This document shows, piece by piece, positions 9,081-18,114 of a stretch of 33,755 nt of DNA. Made by a program: the position numbers and the translations under genes. Origin of the DNA: an uncultured archaeon. Its GTDB lineage: Archaea > Nanobdellota > Nanobdellia > Woesearchaeales > CAIVOO01. The DNA is taken from assembly GCA_903904885.1 (NCBI GenBank), contig CAIVED010000016.1, forward strand, positions 1 to 33,755. Direction: 5' to 3'. Position 1 is the stretch's first letter. Each line of letters starts with the position of its first letter. Below the pieces are notes generated by a model. That model was not told where the DNA came from. It saw only the letters and a program-made list of their open reading frames with translations, and searched no databases.

Positions 9081-9704
9081 TTAAAAATACTGTTTTGTTG
9101 GCCTTTCCCAGCTATCAGAACCTTCAGGAAGCACAAAACCCATTCGCGCAGGCAGTTCATTGTATCTTCTTCTAAAGCGTTTCTGGTGATCGCCCATTTT
9201 TCCATTCAGACACACAGGATGCGTAAACCACTTGTTATTCTCTGCCCGCAAGATTTGCATTTTTTCAAGGCCTAGCTGCTCAGAGAGATGGAATAATGCA
9301 TCATACAAAAACCTGTCCCACTCAATGAACTTAAGAGTTCCTTTTCCATGCTTTAATCCCTGATTTTGTGTGGTTAAAACATATTTTTCTCTGAATTCAA
9401 AAGTGAGCTTTGCAACAGGAGCGGGCATTTCTTGCAAAACCATAAGCCTCAATACATATTGGTTATCAAACTGATAGAAATCTTCTTCCGAAAATGTGCC
9501 ATCCATATGATCAAGCAACAAAAATAAATTTGAGCCAAAATTATCAGGCGCCCATGGCCGGACATATTGTCTTACAATATCTGAAACCTCAACCGCCCGT
9601 GCTGGAACAAAAAGCTGATAAAAAAAATTATCATCCTTATTACCTTCTGAAAATCCCTGCTTCAGAAAAAATTGCCAGTCTTTTGTTATTTTTCCATCAA
9701 ACAT
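9081..9704 (-). CDS. Unknown protein, 207 aa
   Basis: I do not recognise the family. The protein is soluble, rich in aromatic residues and lacks membrane segments or cysteine clusters. The C-terminal third has basic patches (QKRFRRRYNELPARMGF) and a final tail with WERPTKQYF. The start fits a TATA-like GTTTAAAAAAC centred about 26 nt upstream at 9730, which would make the message leaderless. It stands between the HD gene and the phosphorylase gene, each with its own promoter, so operon context gives no clue. The full-length open frame and promoter geometry support a real gene. Confidence 0.72.
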   Translation of the reverse strand: MFDGKITKDWQFFLKQGFSEGNKDDNFFYQLFVPARAVEVSDIVRQYVRPWAPDNFGSNLFLLLDHMDGTFSEEDFYQFDNQYVLRLMVLQEMPAPVAKLTFEFREKYVLTTQNQGLKHGKGTLKFIEWDRFLYDALFHLSEQLGLEKMQILRAENNKWFTHPVCLNGKMGDHQKRFRRRYNELPARMGFVLPEGSDSWERPTKQYF

Positions 9705-9724
9705 AGATTAAAAAAGGCAGAAAA

Positions 9725-9735
9725 GTTTAAAAAAC
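9725..9735 (-). promoter_or_regulatory. TATA box of the 207-aa unknown gene
   Basis: GTTTTTTAAAC on the minus strand is centred about 26 nt before the ATG at 9704. It abuts the stop codon of the upstream phosphorylase gene, which ends at 9735. Confidence 0.5.
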
Positions 9736-10499
9736 TATTTTATCAGCACATTCTTCGCAATCTCAAAAACATTCTGAAATCCTTTTTTGAATTTATCCGA
9801 ATGGAACTTCGGCGTCCATTCAAGTCCGTAATGCAAATCGCTTATTGCAAATATCGCAGCAATTTCAACTTTTCTGTATTTTGCTACGGAAAACAATGCA
9901 GATGCTTCCATCTCGATTGTCAAAACTCCTTCCTTCCGGTAATACTCCGCCTCTCCGACTGTTTCCCTGTAAAATGCATCGATTGTCCAGCTCGGGCCGA
10001 TAAAATATTTTTGTCCTGATTCATCAAGGAATTTTTTTATTTTTGCAAGCATTTTTTCAGAAGGATAAGCATATTTTGCATATTTGAAATAATGATATGA
10101 TGTTCCTTCATCTCTTATTGCTTTTTCGCACAAAACAATATCGCCAATTTTCAGATTCTTGCTCAATGTTCCTGCTGCGCCGATTGTTATGAATTTTTTA
10201 ACCCCAAATGCGATTAATTCTTCCAAAACCACTGCTGCAACAGGCGCTCCGAATCCGAAATTTCCTACAACCCCGATTTTGTCATCAATTAAATAAAAAT
10301 CCCCGCATATGAACCTGAATTTTTTGGGTTTATATCTCTTAACAATATAATCAATCAGGCTCTTTTCATAGCAGATGATTGCTCCTTCAGGGGCTTTGCA
10401 CCTCGGATGAATTCCAAGAATCTTTTTGTAGCGGATTGCATAATCCGGAGAAATCAAAGCATCCTGCAGATGCTTGTTTTTGAAGTTTGGGAACGGCAT
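9735..10499 (-). CDS. Nucleoside phosphorylase (PNP/UDP family)
   Basis: This 254-aa protein is counted from the ATG at 10499. An upstream in-frame TTG at 10514 would fall before the predicted transcript start. Family hallmarks are visible: a glycine-rich FGFGAPVAAVV segment, ITIGAAGTL (phosphate/ribose-binding region), GVLTIEMEASALF with the catalytic Glu pair that contacts ribose, and an AISD segment near the C-terminus where the family has the base-contacting Asp. The enzyme would cleave a purine or pyrimidine nucleoside with phosphate to free base and ribose-1-phosphate, for salvage in the cytoplasm. The sequence looks closest to uridine phosphorylase-like members, but base specificity cannot be fixed by eye. 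It is predicted to be leaderless. Confidence 0.9.
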   Translation of the reverse strand: MPFPNFKNKHLQDALISPDYAIRYKKILGIHPRCKAPEGAIICYEKSLIDYIVKRYKPKKFRFICGDFYLIDDKIGVVGNFGFGAPVAAVVLEELIAFGVKKFITIGAAGTLSKNLKIGDIVLCEKAIRDEGTSYHYFKYAKYAYPSEKMLAKIKKFLDESGQKYFIGPSWTIDAFYRETVGEAEYYRKEGVLTIEMEASALFSVAKYRKVEIAAIFAISDLHYGLEWTPKFHSDKFKKGFQNVFEIAKNVLIK

Positions 10500-10520
10500 A
10501 TCAAGAATTAGCAATTATGC

Positions 10521-10529
10521 TTTAAAAAC
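10521..10529 (-). promoter_or_regulatory. TATA box of the nucleoside phosphorylase gene
   Basis: GTTTTTAAA on the minus strand is centred about 26 nt upstream of ATG 10499. This decides for that ATG over the upstream TTG at 10514. Confidence 0.5.
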
Positions 10530-10549
10530 TTAACCATTCGCCGGCAGCA

Positions 10550-10561
10550 GGTTTATATTTC
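10550..10561 (+). promoter_or_regulatory. TATA box of the radical-SAM-like gene
   Basis: GGTTTATATTTC is centred about 35 nt before ATG 10590, giving a leader of about nine nt that carries a G-rich CGGGGG run close to the start codon. Confidence 0.45.
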
Positions 10562-10589
10562 TTTCTGATTTTAGAAATCCGGGGGTTTT

Positions 10590-12035
10590 ATGAAATCAAT
10601 TGGAGCAGTATTTCGAACAAACTCTGGAACTTTCGTTCATCTTTATACTGATGTCCCGGAATACAGGCACGCTTTTCCTGGCGGAGATGAAAAAAGCTCC
10701 AGATATGTGGGGTATGCAGTTTACAGAAAAGGCCTTGGAGGGCAAAAGCGGAGACTTGACATATACCGGGTATCAAAAATTCCCTTTGAATCCCTTGACG
10801 TGCGGAGAGATTTGGTATTCAACGAATCCATGAAACTTGGCAAAGAATATGATTTAAAAAAATCAATTTTCTATTTTCTGCCAAAAGGGCTTGATAAAAA
10901 AACAATAGCCCAAATCAGGAAAAATGTAAGGGCCGATGTAGACATATACTCTGCCGATAAAACAAACGCAACAACAAAGCCTGGCGACAGCATTGACTGT
11001 TTCTGCGACACTCCTCAAATAATTGAATCCCTTGCAAAGATTACAGGAGGAAAAGCAGATTTTAATACCCTGTGCCTGACCGGCCAGTATAACCTTGACT
11101 GGTCTTTTTCATGCATAAGCCATCTTGTTCCACCTACAGCAGAATATCCTCACCTTAGCTGGAGCCCTAGCCAGCAGTGCTCCTACTGCTATGCAGCGAG
11201 GAGCAACTGGCCACCGTTAAGGATAAGGGCATTTGATGGAAAATTTCTTGAAGAAAAAATAACACAGGAAGGCATCAGGATAATAAGGGTTGGAAAGGTT
11301 GCTGACCAGGGCCACAGATTTTTTTACGAGCACAATATGCAGCTTCTCCAGCTGGCTGAAAAACTTGATTTCCGGGTTTTGATTGTAACAAAATTCCTGG
11401 ATTTTGATAAAAACATGGCAAAGATGCTCAAACGAACAAATTCAACAGTGCAATTTAGCATTGGCTACGATTCCATGGAACCCGGAGCTGCAGTCTGGGG
11501 ATGCACAAATGGTTTCAGAATTGAAAATGCATTAAGATACAAAGATTCAGGTGTGAACGCTGTTTGCAGGCTTGTAAGAGAAGCGCCAATTGCTCCGGAT
11601 ACCAAAACATTAGAAATTATTGCAAATTTAAATGCACACAGGATTCCTGTCCTCTTCACTCCGCTAAGAATGCCAAGCAGAGGTGTTGCAGAGCAGATGG
11701 GCAGGGTTTGGACAACATTAAAAATGAATCCGCGCCAGCTGAATTTTTTCGGCCAACCCTCGGATCAGGGAACCTATATGCAGGAAGGTTCAAATTCACT
11801 CTTGCCAAGCATCATTCATCCCGATTATGAAACTAGGGTGGGGGATAATAATTCAGAATTATTCAGGGTCTGCGGGCATATTGGGGATGATGTCCTCTGC
11901 GGAAGCTGCTTCATGGCCAGCGGAAAAATGTCTGATGCAGAATCCACCAGAAGACCGGTGAACTACTCAAAGAAACCTAACATTAGAAATAGAAAAGACA
12001 GAAAACAAAAAAAACTTCCTTTTGGCAAGGAATAA
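10590..12035 (+). CDS. Radical-SAM-like barrel protein lacking the first canonical cysteine
   Basis: The 481-aa protein has an N-terminal domain of unknown type (1-135) with C137 and C139, then a region resembling spore-photoproduct-lyase-like radical SAM proteins. It contains SPSQQCSYCYAARSN (C197, C200), IIRVGKVADQGH, VLIVTKFLDFD, VQFSIGYDS and RIPVLFTPLRMPSR, which read as successive barrel strands. The usual CxxxCxxC needs a cysteine four residues before C197, but that position is proline. A C-terminal cluster, C428, C437 and C440, may supply a ligand or bind a second metal centre. The tail is strongly basic (NRKDRKQKK). Function is unknown. If it is a radical enzyme, it would use S-adenosylmethionine and an iron-sulfur cluster. 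It appears to be a single-gene transcript between divergent and convergent neighbours. Confidence 0.75.
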   Translation: MKSIGAVFRTNSGTFVHLYTDVPEYRHAFPGGDEKSSRYVGYAVYRKGLGGQKRRLDIYRVSKIPFESLDVRRDLVFNESMKLGKEYDLKKSIFYFLPKGLDKKTIAQIRKNVRADVDIYSADKTNATTKPGDSIDCFCDTPQIIESLAKITGGKADFNTLCLTGQYNLDWSFSCISHLVPPTAEYPHLSWSPSQQCSYCYAARSNWPPLRIRAFDGKFLEEKITQEGIRIIRVGKVADQGHRFFYEHNMQLLQLAEKLDFRVLIVTKFLDFDKNMAKMLKRTNSTVQFSIGYDSMEPGAAVWGCTNGFRIENALRYKDSGVNAVCRLVREAPIAPDTKTLEIIANLNAHRIPVLFTPLRMPSRGVAEQMGRVWTTLKMNPRQLNFFGQPSDQGTYMQEGSNSLLPSIIHPDYETRVGDNNSELFRVCGHIGDDVLCGSCFMASGKMSDAESTRRPVNYSKKPNIRNRKDRKQKKLPFGKE

Positions 12036-12039
12036 AAAA

Positions 12040-12330
12040 TCACTTCTTCGCCAGCGTTATCTCAATTGAGGAAACCCTTACAGTCTTGTCTTCCCGGTTC
12101 TTGAATTCCTCAGAGTCAATCTTGATTTCTTTCACATCAACCTGGTCTGCAAGGAAACGTTTTCTAACAACTTCAGCAACGTCAACTGCCCGGTAGATGA
12201 ATTTCCCCCTGGCTTTTATCACAACTTCGTTCACTCCCTTGGTGGTGAACTGCATCACAACACCTGTAACGTAATTCATGAAGGGCTTTACCCCTATCAT
12301 CATTGAACTGTCCCTTCTTTCCTCTGACAT
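12040..12330 (-). CDS. albA: Alba, archaeal chromatin / RNA-binding protein
   Basis: The 96-aa protein has the Alba fold signature. It includes IGVKPFMNYVTGVVMQF (residues about 12-28), the KARGKFIYRAVDVAEVVRKRFL helix and loop used to contact nucleic acid, and a C-terminal VSSIEITLAKK strand. Alba dimers coat DNA and bind RNA in many archaea. The start is set at ATG 12330 because GAGGTG lies six nt upstream, at 12337-12342. Longer in-frame extensions run back through the eS17 gene end. It is the last gene of the glutaredoxin–eS17–Alba operon, and its ribosome binding site overlaps the stop codon of eS17. Confidence in the family is high. Confidence 0.95.
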   Translation of the reverse strand: MSEERRDSSMMIGVKPFMNYVTGVVMQFTTKGVNEVVIKARGKFIYRAVDVAEVVRKRFLADQVDVKEIKIDSEEFKNREDKTVRVSSIEITLAKK

Positions 12331-12340
12331 TGTAGCCACC

Positions 12341-12532
12341 TCACATCTCTTTGAACTTTGCAAGCCTGGTCAGATAGCCTGCAATTATATTCCTTATCTT
12401 GTTTGAGCGGATTTCAGCAATGCTGTTAAGAAACTCCTTGTTTTTCACATAATCCCTTGTTATCCTGTCCCCAAACTTCTCGAATATTTCACGTGTATCC
12501 CTTTTGACTGGCAATGTTTTAACTCTTCCCAT
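12341..12532 (-). CDS. rps17e: 30S ribosomal protein eS17
   Basis: The 63-aa protein matches archaeal eS17 along its whole length: an N-terminal MGRVKT, a central FGDRITRDYVKNKEFL and the conserved RSNKIRNIIAGYLTRLAK. It belongs to the small ribosomal subunit and is shared with eukaryotes but absent from bacteria. The start follows a GAGGT site nine nt upstream, which overlaps the stop codon of the glutaredoxin gene. The stop codon in turn overlaps the ribosome binding site of albA. This arrangement indicates one message with coupled translation. Confidence 0.96.
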   Translation of the reverse strand: MGRVKTLPVKRDTREIFEKFGDRITRDYVKNKEFLNSIAEIRSNKIRNIIAGYLTRLAKFKEM

Positions 12533-12541
12533 TTTGATACC

Positions 12542-12793
12542 TCATATTTTCAATAGTTTTTTCAGCGCCTCTTTGTCAAAGCCGACTATTAACTTGCTGC
12601 CGACTTCAATGACCGGAACGCCCATCTGGCCTGATTTCTCCACCATTTCCTTTGCCTTTTCCCTGTCCTTGGACACATCTATGTCCTCAAATGCTACCTT
12701 ATTCTGCCTTAGGAAATCCTTTGCCATATGGCAATAGGGGCAGGTTGGCGTTGAATAGACCTTTACCTTTGCCGCTTCTTTTTTGGAGGGCAT
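12542..12793 (-). CDS. Glutaredoxin-like thiol-disulfide oxidoreductase
   Basis: The 83-aa protein is counted from ATG 12793; a TTG two codons upstream (12799) lies too near the promoter. It has the thioredoxin fold of small glutaredoxins. The active site is the STPTCPYCHMAKDFL segment with a CPYC pair near residues 18-21, the cis-proline segment is MGVPVIEVG, and VGFDKEALKKLL closes the fold. It would reduce protein disulfides or transfer electrons, and is cytoplasmic. It is first in an operon with eS17 and Alba, a grouping that looks like co-expression with growth rather than a shared pathway. Confidence 0.93.
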   Translation of the reverse strand: MPSKKEAAKVKVYSTPTCPYCHMAKDFLRQNKVAFEDIDVSKDREKAKEMVEKSGQMGVPVIEVGSKLIVGFDKEALKKLLKI

Positions 12794-12813
12794 AGGCAAT
12801 AAAAACGCACCTG

Positions 12814-12823
12814 CATTATAAAA
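12814..12823 (-). promoter_or_regulatory. TATA box of the glutaredoxin–eS17–Alba operon
   Basis: TTTTATAATG on the minus strand is centred about 25-26 nt upstream of ATG 12793, predicting a leaderless first gene. The two downstream genes each have a GAGGT-type ribosome binding site instead. Confidence 0.55.
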
Positions 12824-12887
12824 CTTTTGCTTCCGGGGTTTTTGTTTATATAGAGAGGTATATGCCTGGGCTGCTTCGTCGAAACCT

Positions 12888-12897
12888 TTATAAATAA
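12888..12897 (+). promoter_or_regulatory. TATA box of the eL41 gene
   Basis: TTTATAAATA is centred about 24 nt before ATG 12916, consistent with leaderless initiation at that codon. This supports the 34-residue form over one starting at the inner ATG 12955. Confidence 0.55.
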
Positions 12898-12915
12898 CCT
12901 ACAAACTTTTCATAT

Positions 12916-13020
12916 ATGAAGCGTAGTTCGCGACGCTGGAAGAAAAAGGGCCAAATGCGCTGGAAATGGCAGCGCAAGAGGATGAAAAAGGAAAAGAGAA
13001 GGAGAGCGCAAGCTCGATAG
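12916..13020 (+). CDS. rpl41e: 50S ribosomal protein eL41 (34 aa)
   Basis: A very short gene ending in TAG. From residue 14 it reads MRWKWQRKRMKKEKRRR, which lines up with the eL41 pattern of a Met-Arg-x-Lys-Trp start followed by an unbroken basic helix. Of 34 residues about 20 are Arg or Lys. eL41 normally has about 25 residues and bridges the two ribosomal subunits in archaea and eukaryotes. Here an N-terminal extension of 13 residues (MKRSSRRWKKKGQ) is predicted. The TATA box at 12888-12897 places the message start at the outer ATG. It sits about 165 bases upstream of the 16S gene, on the same strand. Confidence 0.88.
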   Translation: MKRSSRRWKKKGQMRWKWQRKRMKKEKRRRAQAR

Positions 13021-13028
13021 ACTTCTAG

Positions 13029-13052
13029 TTTGTATATTTACTTATATACAAA
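13029..13052 (+). promoter_or_regulatory. Probable rRNA operon promoter inside an inverted repeat
   Basis: TTTGTATA at 13029-13036 and TATACAAA at 13045-13052 form an 8-bp inverted repeat with an 8-base loop. The right arm overlaps a TATA-like ACTTATATA, from which transcription would start near 13072, about 115 bases before mature 16S. The hairpin might instead end eL41 transcription. I cannot separate the two roles. Confidence 0.45.
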
Positions 13053-13135
13053 ACATTTAAGAAGAGCCCATTTTTCAGCGAACGTTTATCACCACCTATG
13101 CAAAAAAAACATGTATGCTTAACAGATTTGTTAAG

Positions 13136-13160
13136 TATGAATTACTGAGTTTTTGGATAC
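13136..13160 (+). other. 5' arm of the 16S processing stem
   Basis: This 25-base arm pairs with 14786-14809, with one unpaired base on the 5' side (near 13142-13143). The resulting helix of 24 pairs would enclose the entire 16S precursor. A 7-bp hairpin (CTTAACA / TGTTAAG) lies just upstream, at about 13118-13135. Confidence 0.85.
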
Positions 13161-13185
13161 TGAAGCAATTAAGCCTTGCTTTTTT

Positions 13186-14746
<1,561 letters not shown>

Positions 14747-14785
14747 TTTTACTTATCTTTCAACAGAAAGTAAAATAAAAATTAT

Positions 14786-14809
14786 GTATCCAAAAACTCA
14801 GTATTCATA
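14786..14809 (+). other. 3' arm of the 16S processing stem
   Basis: The arm GTATCC…TTCATA is complementary to 13136-13160 apart from one bulged base. It lies about 40 bases after mature 16S and 27 bases before the tRNA-Ala gene. Confidence 0.85.
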
Positions 14810-14836
14810 TTTTTTCAAAATAAAATATGATCACAT

Positions 14837-14910
14837 GGGCCTGTAGCTCAGCCCGGTAGAGCACCGCTCTTGCAAAGCGGGGGTCCCGGGTTCGAATCCC
14901 GGCGGGTCCA
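14837..14910 (+). tRNA. tRNA-Ala (anticodon TGC)
   Basis: The 74-base cloverleaf is complete. The anticodon arm is CCGCT-CTTGCAA-AGCGG with anticodon TGC, and the T arm is CCGGG-TTCGAAT-CCCGG. The acceptor stem GGGCCTG pairs with CGGGTCC and includes the G3·U70 pair that marks alanine tRNAs. The discriminator base is A, and CCA is not encoded beyond it. Its position between 16S and 23S is typical of many euryarchaeal and DPANN rRNA operons. No intron is present. Confidence 0.97.
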
Positions 14911-15038
14911 GTTAAAATCACATCAATGTTTATGCGAGTCGGGATTATGACGCATTCATCACAAATCACATTCACAAAATTCATGTGAAGTGGTTCGATA
15001 ATTAACCAATATCGGATCATGGCTTTAGAAATTAGAAA

Positions 15039-15062
15039 CGCAAAAACAACTAGGCTTTTGCG
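15039..15062 (+). other. Hairpin in the tRNA–23S spacer
   Basis: CGCAAAA at 15039-15045 and TTTTGCG at 15056-15062 form a 7-bp stem with a 10-base loop in the spacer. I see no gene in 14911-15127; the spacer otherwise holds the 23S stem arm and a CAACAA/TTGTTG hairpin at about 15107-15125. Confidence 0.5.
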
Positions 15063-15079
15063 AACTCATTTTCATATTG

Positions 15080-15103
15080 AAAGCCGCGTACATCGGATGA
15101 TTC
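15080..15103 (+). other. 5' arm of the 23S processing stem
   Basis: This arm contains CCGCGTACATCGGATGATTC and pairs with 18015-18037, with one bulged base and one G·T pair over about 23 pairs. It encloses the 23S precursor. Confidence 0.87.
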
Positions 15104-15127
15104 ACTCAACAAAAAAAAATTGTTGTA

Positions 15128-18010
15128 ATTAAGCTATTAGGTGGATGACTTGGCTCAGACGCCGAAGAAGGACGTGGCAAGCTACGATATGCTCCGGCGA
15201 AGCGCATGCATCTATTGAACCGGAGATTTCTCAATGAGAACTCTCATTAGGCCCGAAAGGGCAGGGAACTGCGTGAATTGAAACATCTTAGTAACGCAAG
15301 GAAAAGAAATCAACCGAGATGCCGTTAGTAACAGCGAGCGAAAGCGGCAAAGGACAAACTGAATCTGGTGCAGCAATGCATTAGAGATGTGGTGTTAGGC
15401 ACTGTCTTTTAGTCCGATTCTTCCGAACCAAAGTCTGCTGGAAAGCAGCGCGACAAAGGGTGATAGCCCCGTAGGTGAAGGGAGAAGGATGTGACAGGAT
15501 GCTGACTACTGCTCATCGGATATTGAGCAGGAATTCGGGGGCCATCAACCTCCAATCCTAAATACGTTCTGAGTCCGATAGCGTACGAGTACCGTGAGGG
15601 AAAGTTGAAAAGAACCCCTAGCAGGGATTCAAAAGAACCTGAAACCTAATAGCCATGGTGGGATAGGGCTCTAAGGAGTTCTATCGTGCGTTTAGAATAA
15701 CGCGCCAGGGAGTGCATTTTAGTGGCGAGGATAATCTCTAAATGAGTATCCGAAGGGAAACCAATTTGGCCGCAGGCAACGAGGGCCAAGCTTGCGAAAG
15801 CGGGCACAGTCACTGGGATGCTACCCGAAACTGGGTGATCTATTCCTGGGTAAGGCGAAGTGAGGGTAAAACCTCGTGGAGGCCTGAAGAGGTTCTGCGT
15901 GCACGCGTTCTTCTAACCTGGGAATAGGGGTAAAAAGCCAATCGAACTCGGTGATAGCTGGTTCCTGCCGAAGTTGGCCGTAGTCAAGCCCCAGCAGAGA
16001 CAGTCAAGAGGGTAGAGAGACGGATCTGGGATTTAGGGGGAGAAATCCTTCGGTCCCTTGTCCAACTCCGAATATCTTAGACGTCGTAGAAGCTGGGAGA
16101 CGGGGCCCCGGGGTAAGCTTGGGGCCCGAGAGGGGAACAACCCAGACCAAAGTTAAGGTCCCTAATACTGACCAAGTGTGAACGGGAAAGAGTGTGCACA
16201 TCCCAAGACAGGAAGGAGGTAGGCTCAGAAGCAGCCATCCTTTAAAAAGTGCGTAACAGCTTACTTCTCAAGGGTGTGTGCCTCGAAAATGGACGGGGCT
16301 AAGTCAGTTACCGATACTTTGGACAACTTCCAAAAGTTGTGATAGGCAGGCACTCCGTGAGGGCAGAAGCTTCTTCGAGAGAAGATGTGGACCTTGCGGA
16401 AATACGTATCCTGGCGGTAGTAGGATCATAGCAGAGTTAGAATCTCTGCCGCCGAAAGGGCAAGGGTTTCTTGGCAATGCAAATCAGCCAAGAGTTAGTT
16501 AGTCCTAACTTCAGTTCTTAACTGAATTTGAGGGAAAGGGAAACAGGTTAATATTCCTGTACTAATGAGATATGCGTGGCAACACAAGCCCTGTTGCTGA
16601 CGCTTCTGGCTAGGCAGACAATGACCGTCGTTATTGTCAACCTTAACAAATCAGGGGAGTATTGTAATGATGAGAACCTGATTAAAGAGGGACGAGCATC
16701 CCGTATGGGGTGTTCTGCTAATGCCCGGAGCCCATGAAAAGGGAACAGGGAAAAATTCTCATTATCTATACCCAGAACCAGCACAGGTGCCCCTAGGTGA
16801 GAAGCCTAAGGTGTGAGGGAATAATCCGAGCAAGGGAAGTCGGCAAATTAGCTCCGTACCTTCGGTATAAGGAGTCCCTGCTGATGTGTGCTTAGCATGC
16901 GTTTGCAGGGTTCAATAACTAGGGGGGCCCGACTGTTTAACAAAAACTTAACCTTTCGCGAGTCCGCAAGGATGTGTATGAAAGGTGACGCCTGCCCAGT
17001 GCCAGTATCTCAAACTTCTGTTCAAGGAAGCTAAGGACTGGTAAACGGCGGGGGTAACTATAACTCTCTTAAGGTAGCGAAATACCTTGTCGCTTGATTG
17101 ACGACGCGCATGAATGGCGTAACGAGGTCCCCACTGTCCCTGCTTGGAATCCCCTGAACACTATTTTCTGGTGCATAATCCAGAGACTCCTAGTGGGAAG
17201 TGAAGACCCCGTGAAACTTTACTGTAGTTTGTTGTTGTGGCGTGAGCGATGGTATGTAGCGTAGGTGGAAGTCATTTGAAACCTGGCCGTCAGGTCAGGC
17301 GTAGACGCCAATGAAACACCACTTGCTGTTGCTCGCGTTGCTAACTTTCGAAAGAAAGAACAGCAGCAGATGGACAGTTTGGCTGGGGTGGCACACTCTT
17401 GAAAGAATATCAAGAGTGCCCAAAGGTTGACTCAATCCGGTCGGAAATCGGATGTAGAGTGCAAGGGCAAAAGTCAGCCTGATTGGATTTTCACTAACCC
17501 AAAATTCAAACACAAAAGTGTGGCCTAGCGATCCTCTATGGCTCCTTGGTGGGGCCTAGATGTGACGGAAAAGTTACTCCGGGGATAACAGAGTGGTCGC
17601 GCCCGAGCGCTCATAGCGACGGCGCGTCTTGCTACATCGCTGTCGGCTCTACCTATCCTGGGCGTGCAGAAGCGTCCAAGGGTGGGGGTGTTCACCCATT
17701 AAAAGGTATGTTAGCTGGGTTCAATACGTTGTGAGACAGTATGTGTAATATCTACTAGGAGTGTTCATTGTCTGAGGGGAAGGATCATTTAGTACGAGAG
17801 GAACGGTGATTCGGCGCCTCTGGTCTGCCTGTTATCTGACAAGGTACGCAGGGCAGCTACGCGCTACGGGATAAATGCTGAAAGCATCTAAGCATGAAAC
17901 CTTCCGTGAAGAAGAGACAATACGAACACCCGTAAAACACGGGTTTGATAGAGTTGGTGTGTAAGTGCGAAGGCAACGACGCATTCAGCATGCAACCACT
18001 AATCGTTCGG
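15128..18010 (+). rRNA. rrl: 23S ribosomal RNA gene
   Basis: Conserved blocks are present in order: the 5' TTAAGCTATTAGGTGGATG region, AACTATAACTCTCTTAAGG near 17056, the peptidyl-transferase ring with GGGATAACAGAGTGGTCGCG near 17581, and the sarcin-ricin loop TTAGTACGAGAGGAACGG near 17790. The size of about 2.88 kb is on the compact side for Archaea. I saw no extra insertion at the universal blocks that I checked, but small changes in variable helices cannot be excluded by eye. The 5' end looks shortened by several bases relative to the usual sequence. Ends are approximate. Co-transcribed with 16S and tRNA-Ala. Confidence 0.96.
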
Positions 18011-18014
18011 AACT

Positions 18015-18037
18015 GAATCATCTGATGTACGCGGTTT
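18015..18037 (+). other. 3' arm of the 23S processing stem
   Basis: GAATCATCTGATGTACGCGG and the next three T bases pair with 15080-15103. The stem immediately precedes a T-rich terminator-like run. Confidence 0.87.
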
Positions 18038-18057
18038 TTTTCAATATTTTTTTCTTT
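18034..18057 (+). terminator. T-rich terminator of the rRNA operon
   Basis: Two runs of seven T residues separated by CAATA follow the 23S stem arm. Oligo-T tracts are the usual archaeal termination signal. No 5S gene follows. Confidence 0.55.
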
Positions 18058-18114
18058 GATGTTATTCTGGTTAGATGAAGCTATAAAAAAATAATTTCAT
18101 TAATGGCCAGTCTT

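Noticed and set aside
12840-12860. Second TATA-like element (TTTATATAGA) upstream of eL41
   Set aside because: It could start a transcript near 12870, but no RNA or frame follows that is not already served by the closer TATA box at 12888-12897.
14836-14910. CCA at the tRNA-Ala 3' end as an encoded tail
   Set aside because: The two C bases pair in the acceptor stem with G1 and G2, and the A is the discriminator, so the tail must be added after transcription.
15128-18010. An intron in 23S rRNA
   Set aside because: The universal blocks that I checked are uninterrupted and total length is normal to short, so no insertion is supported.
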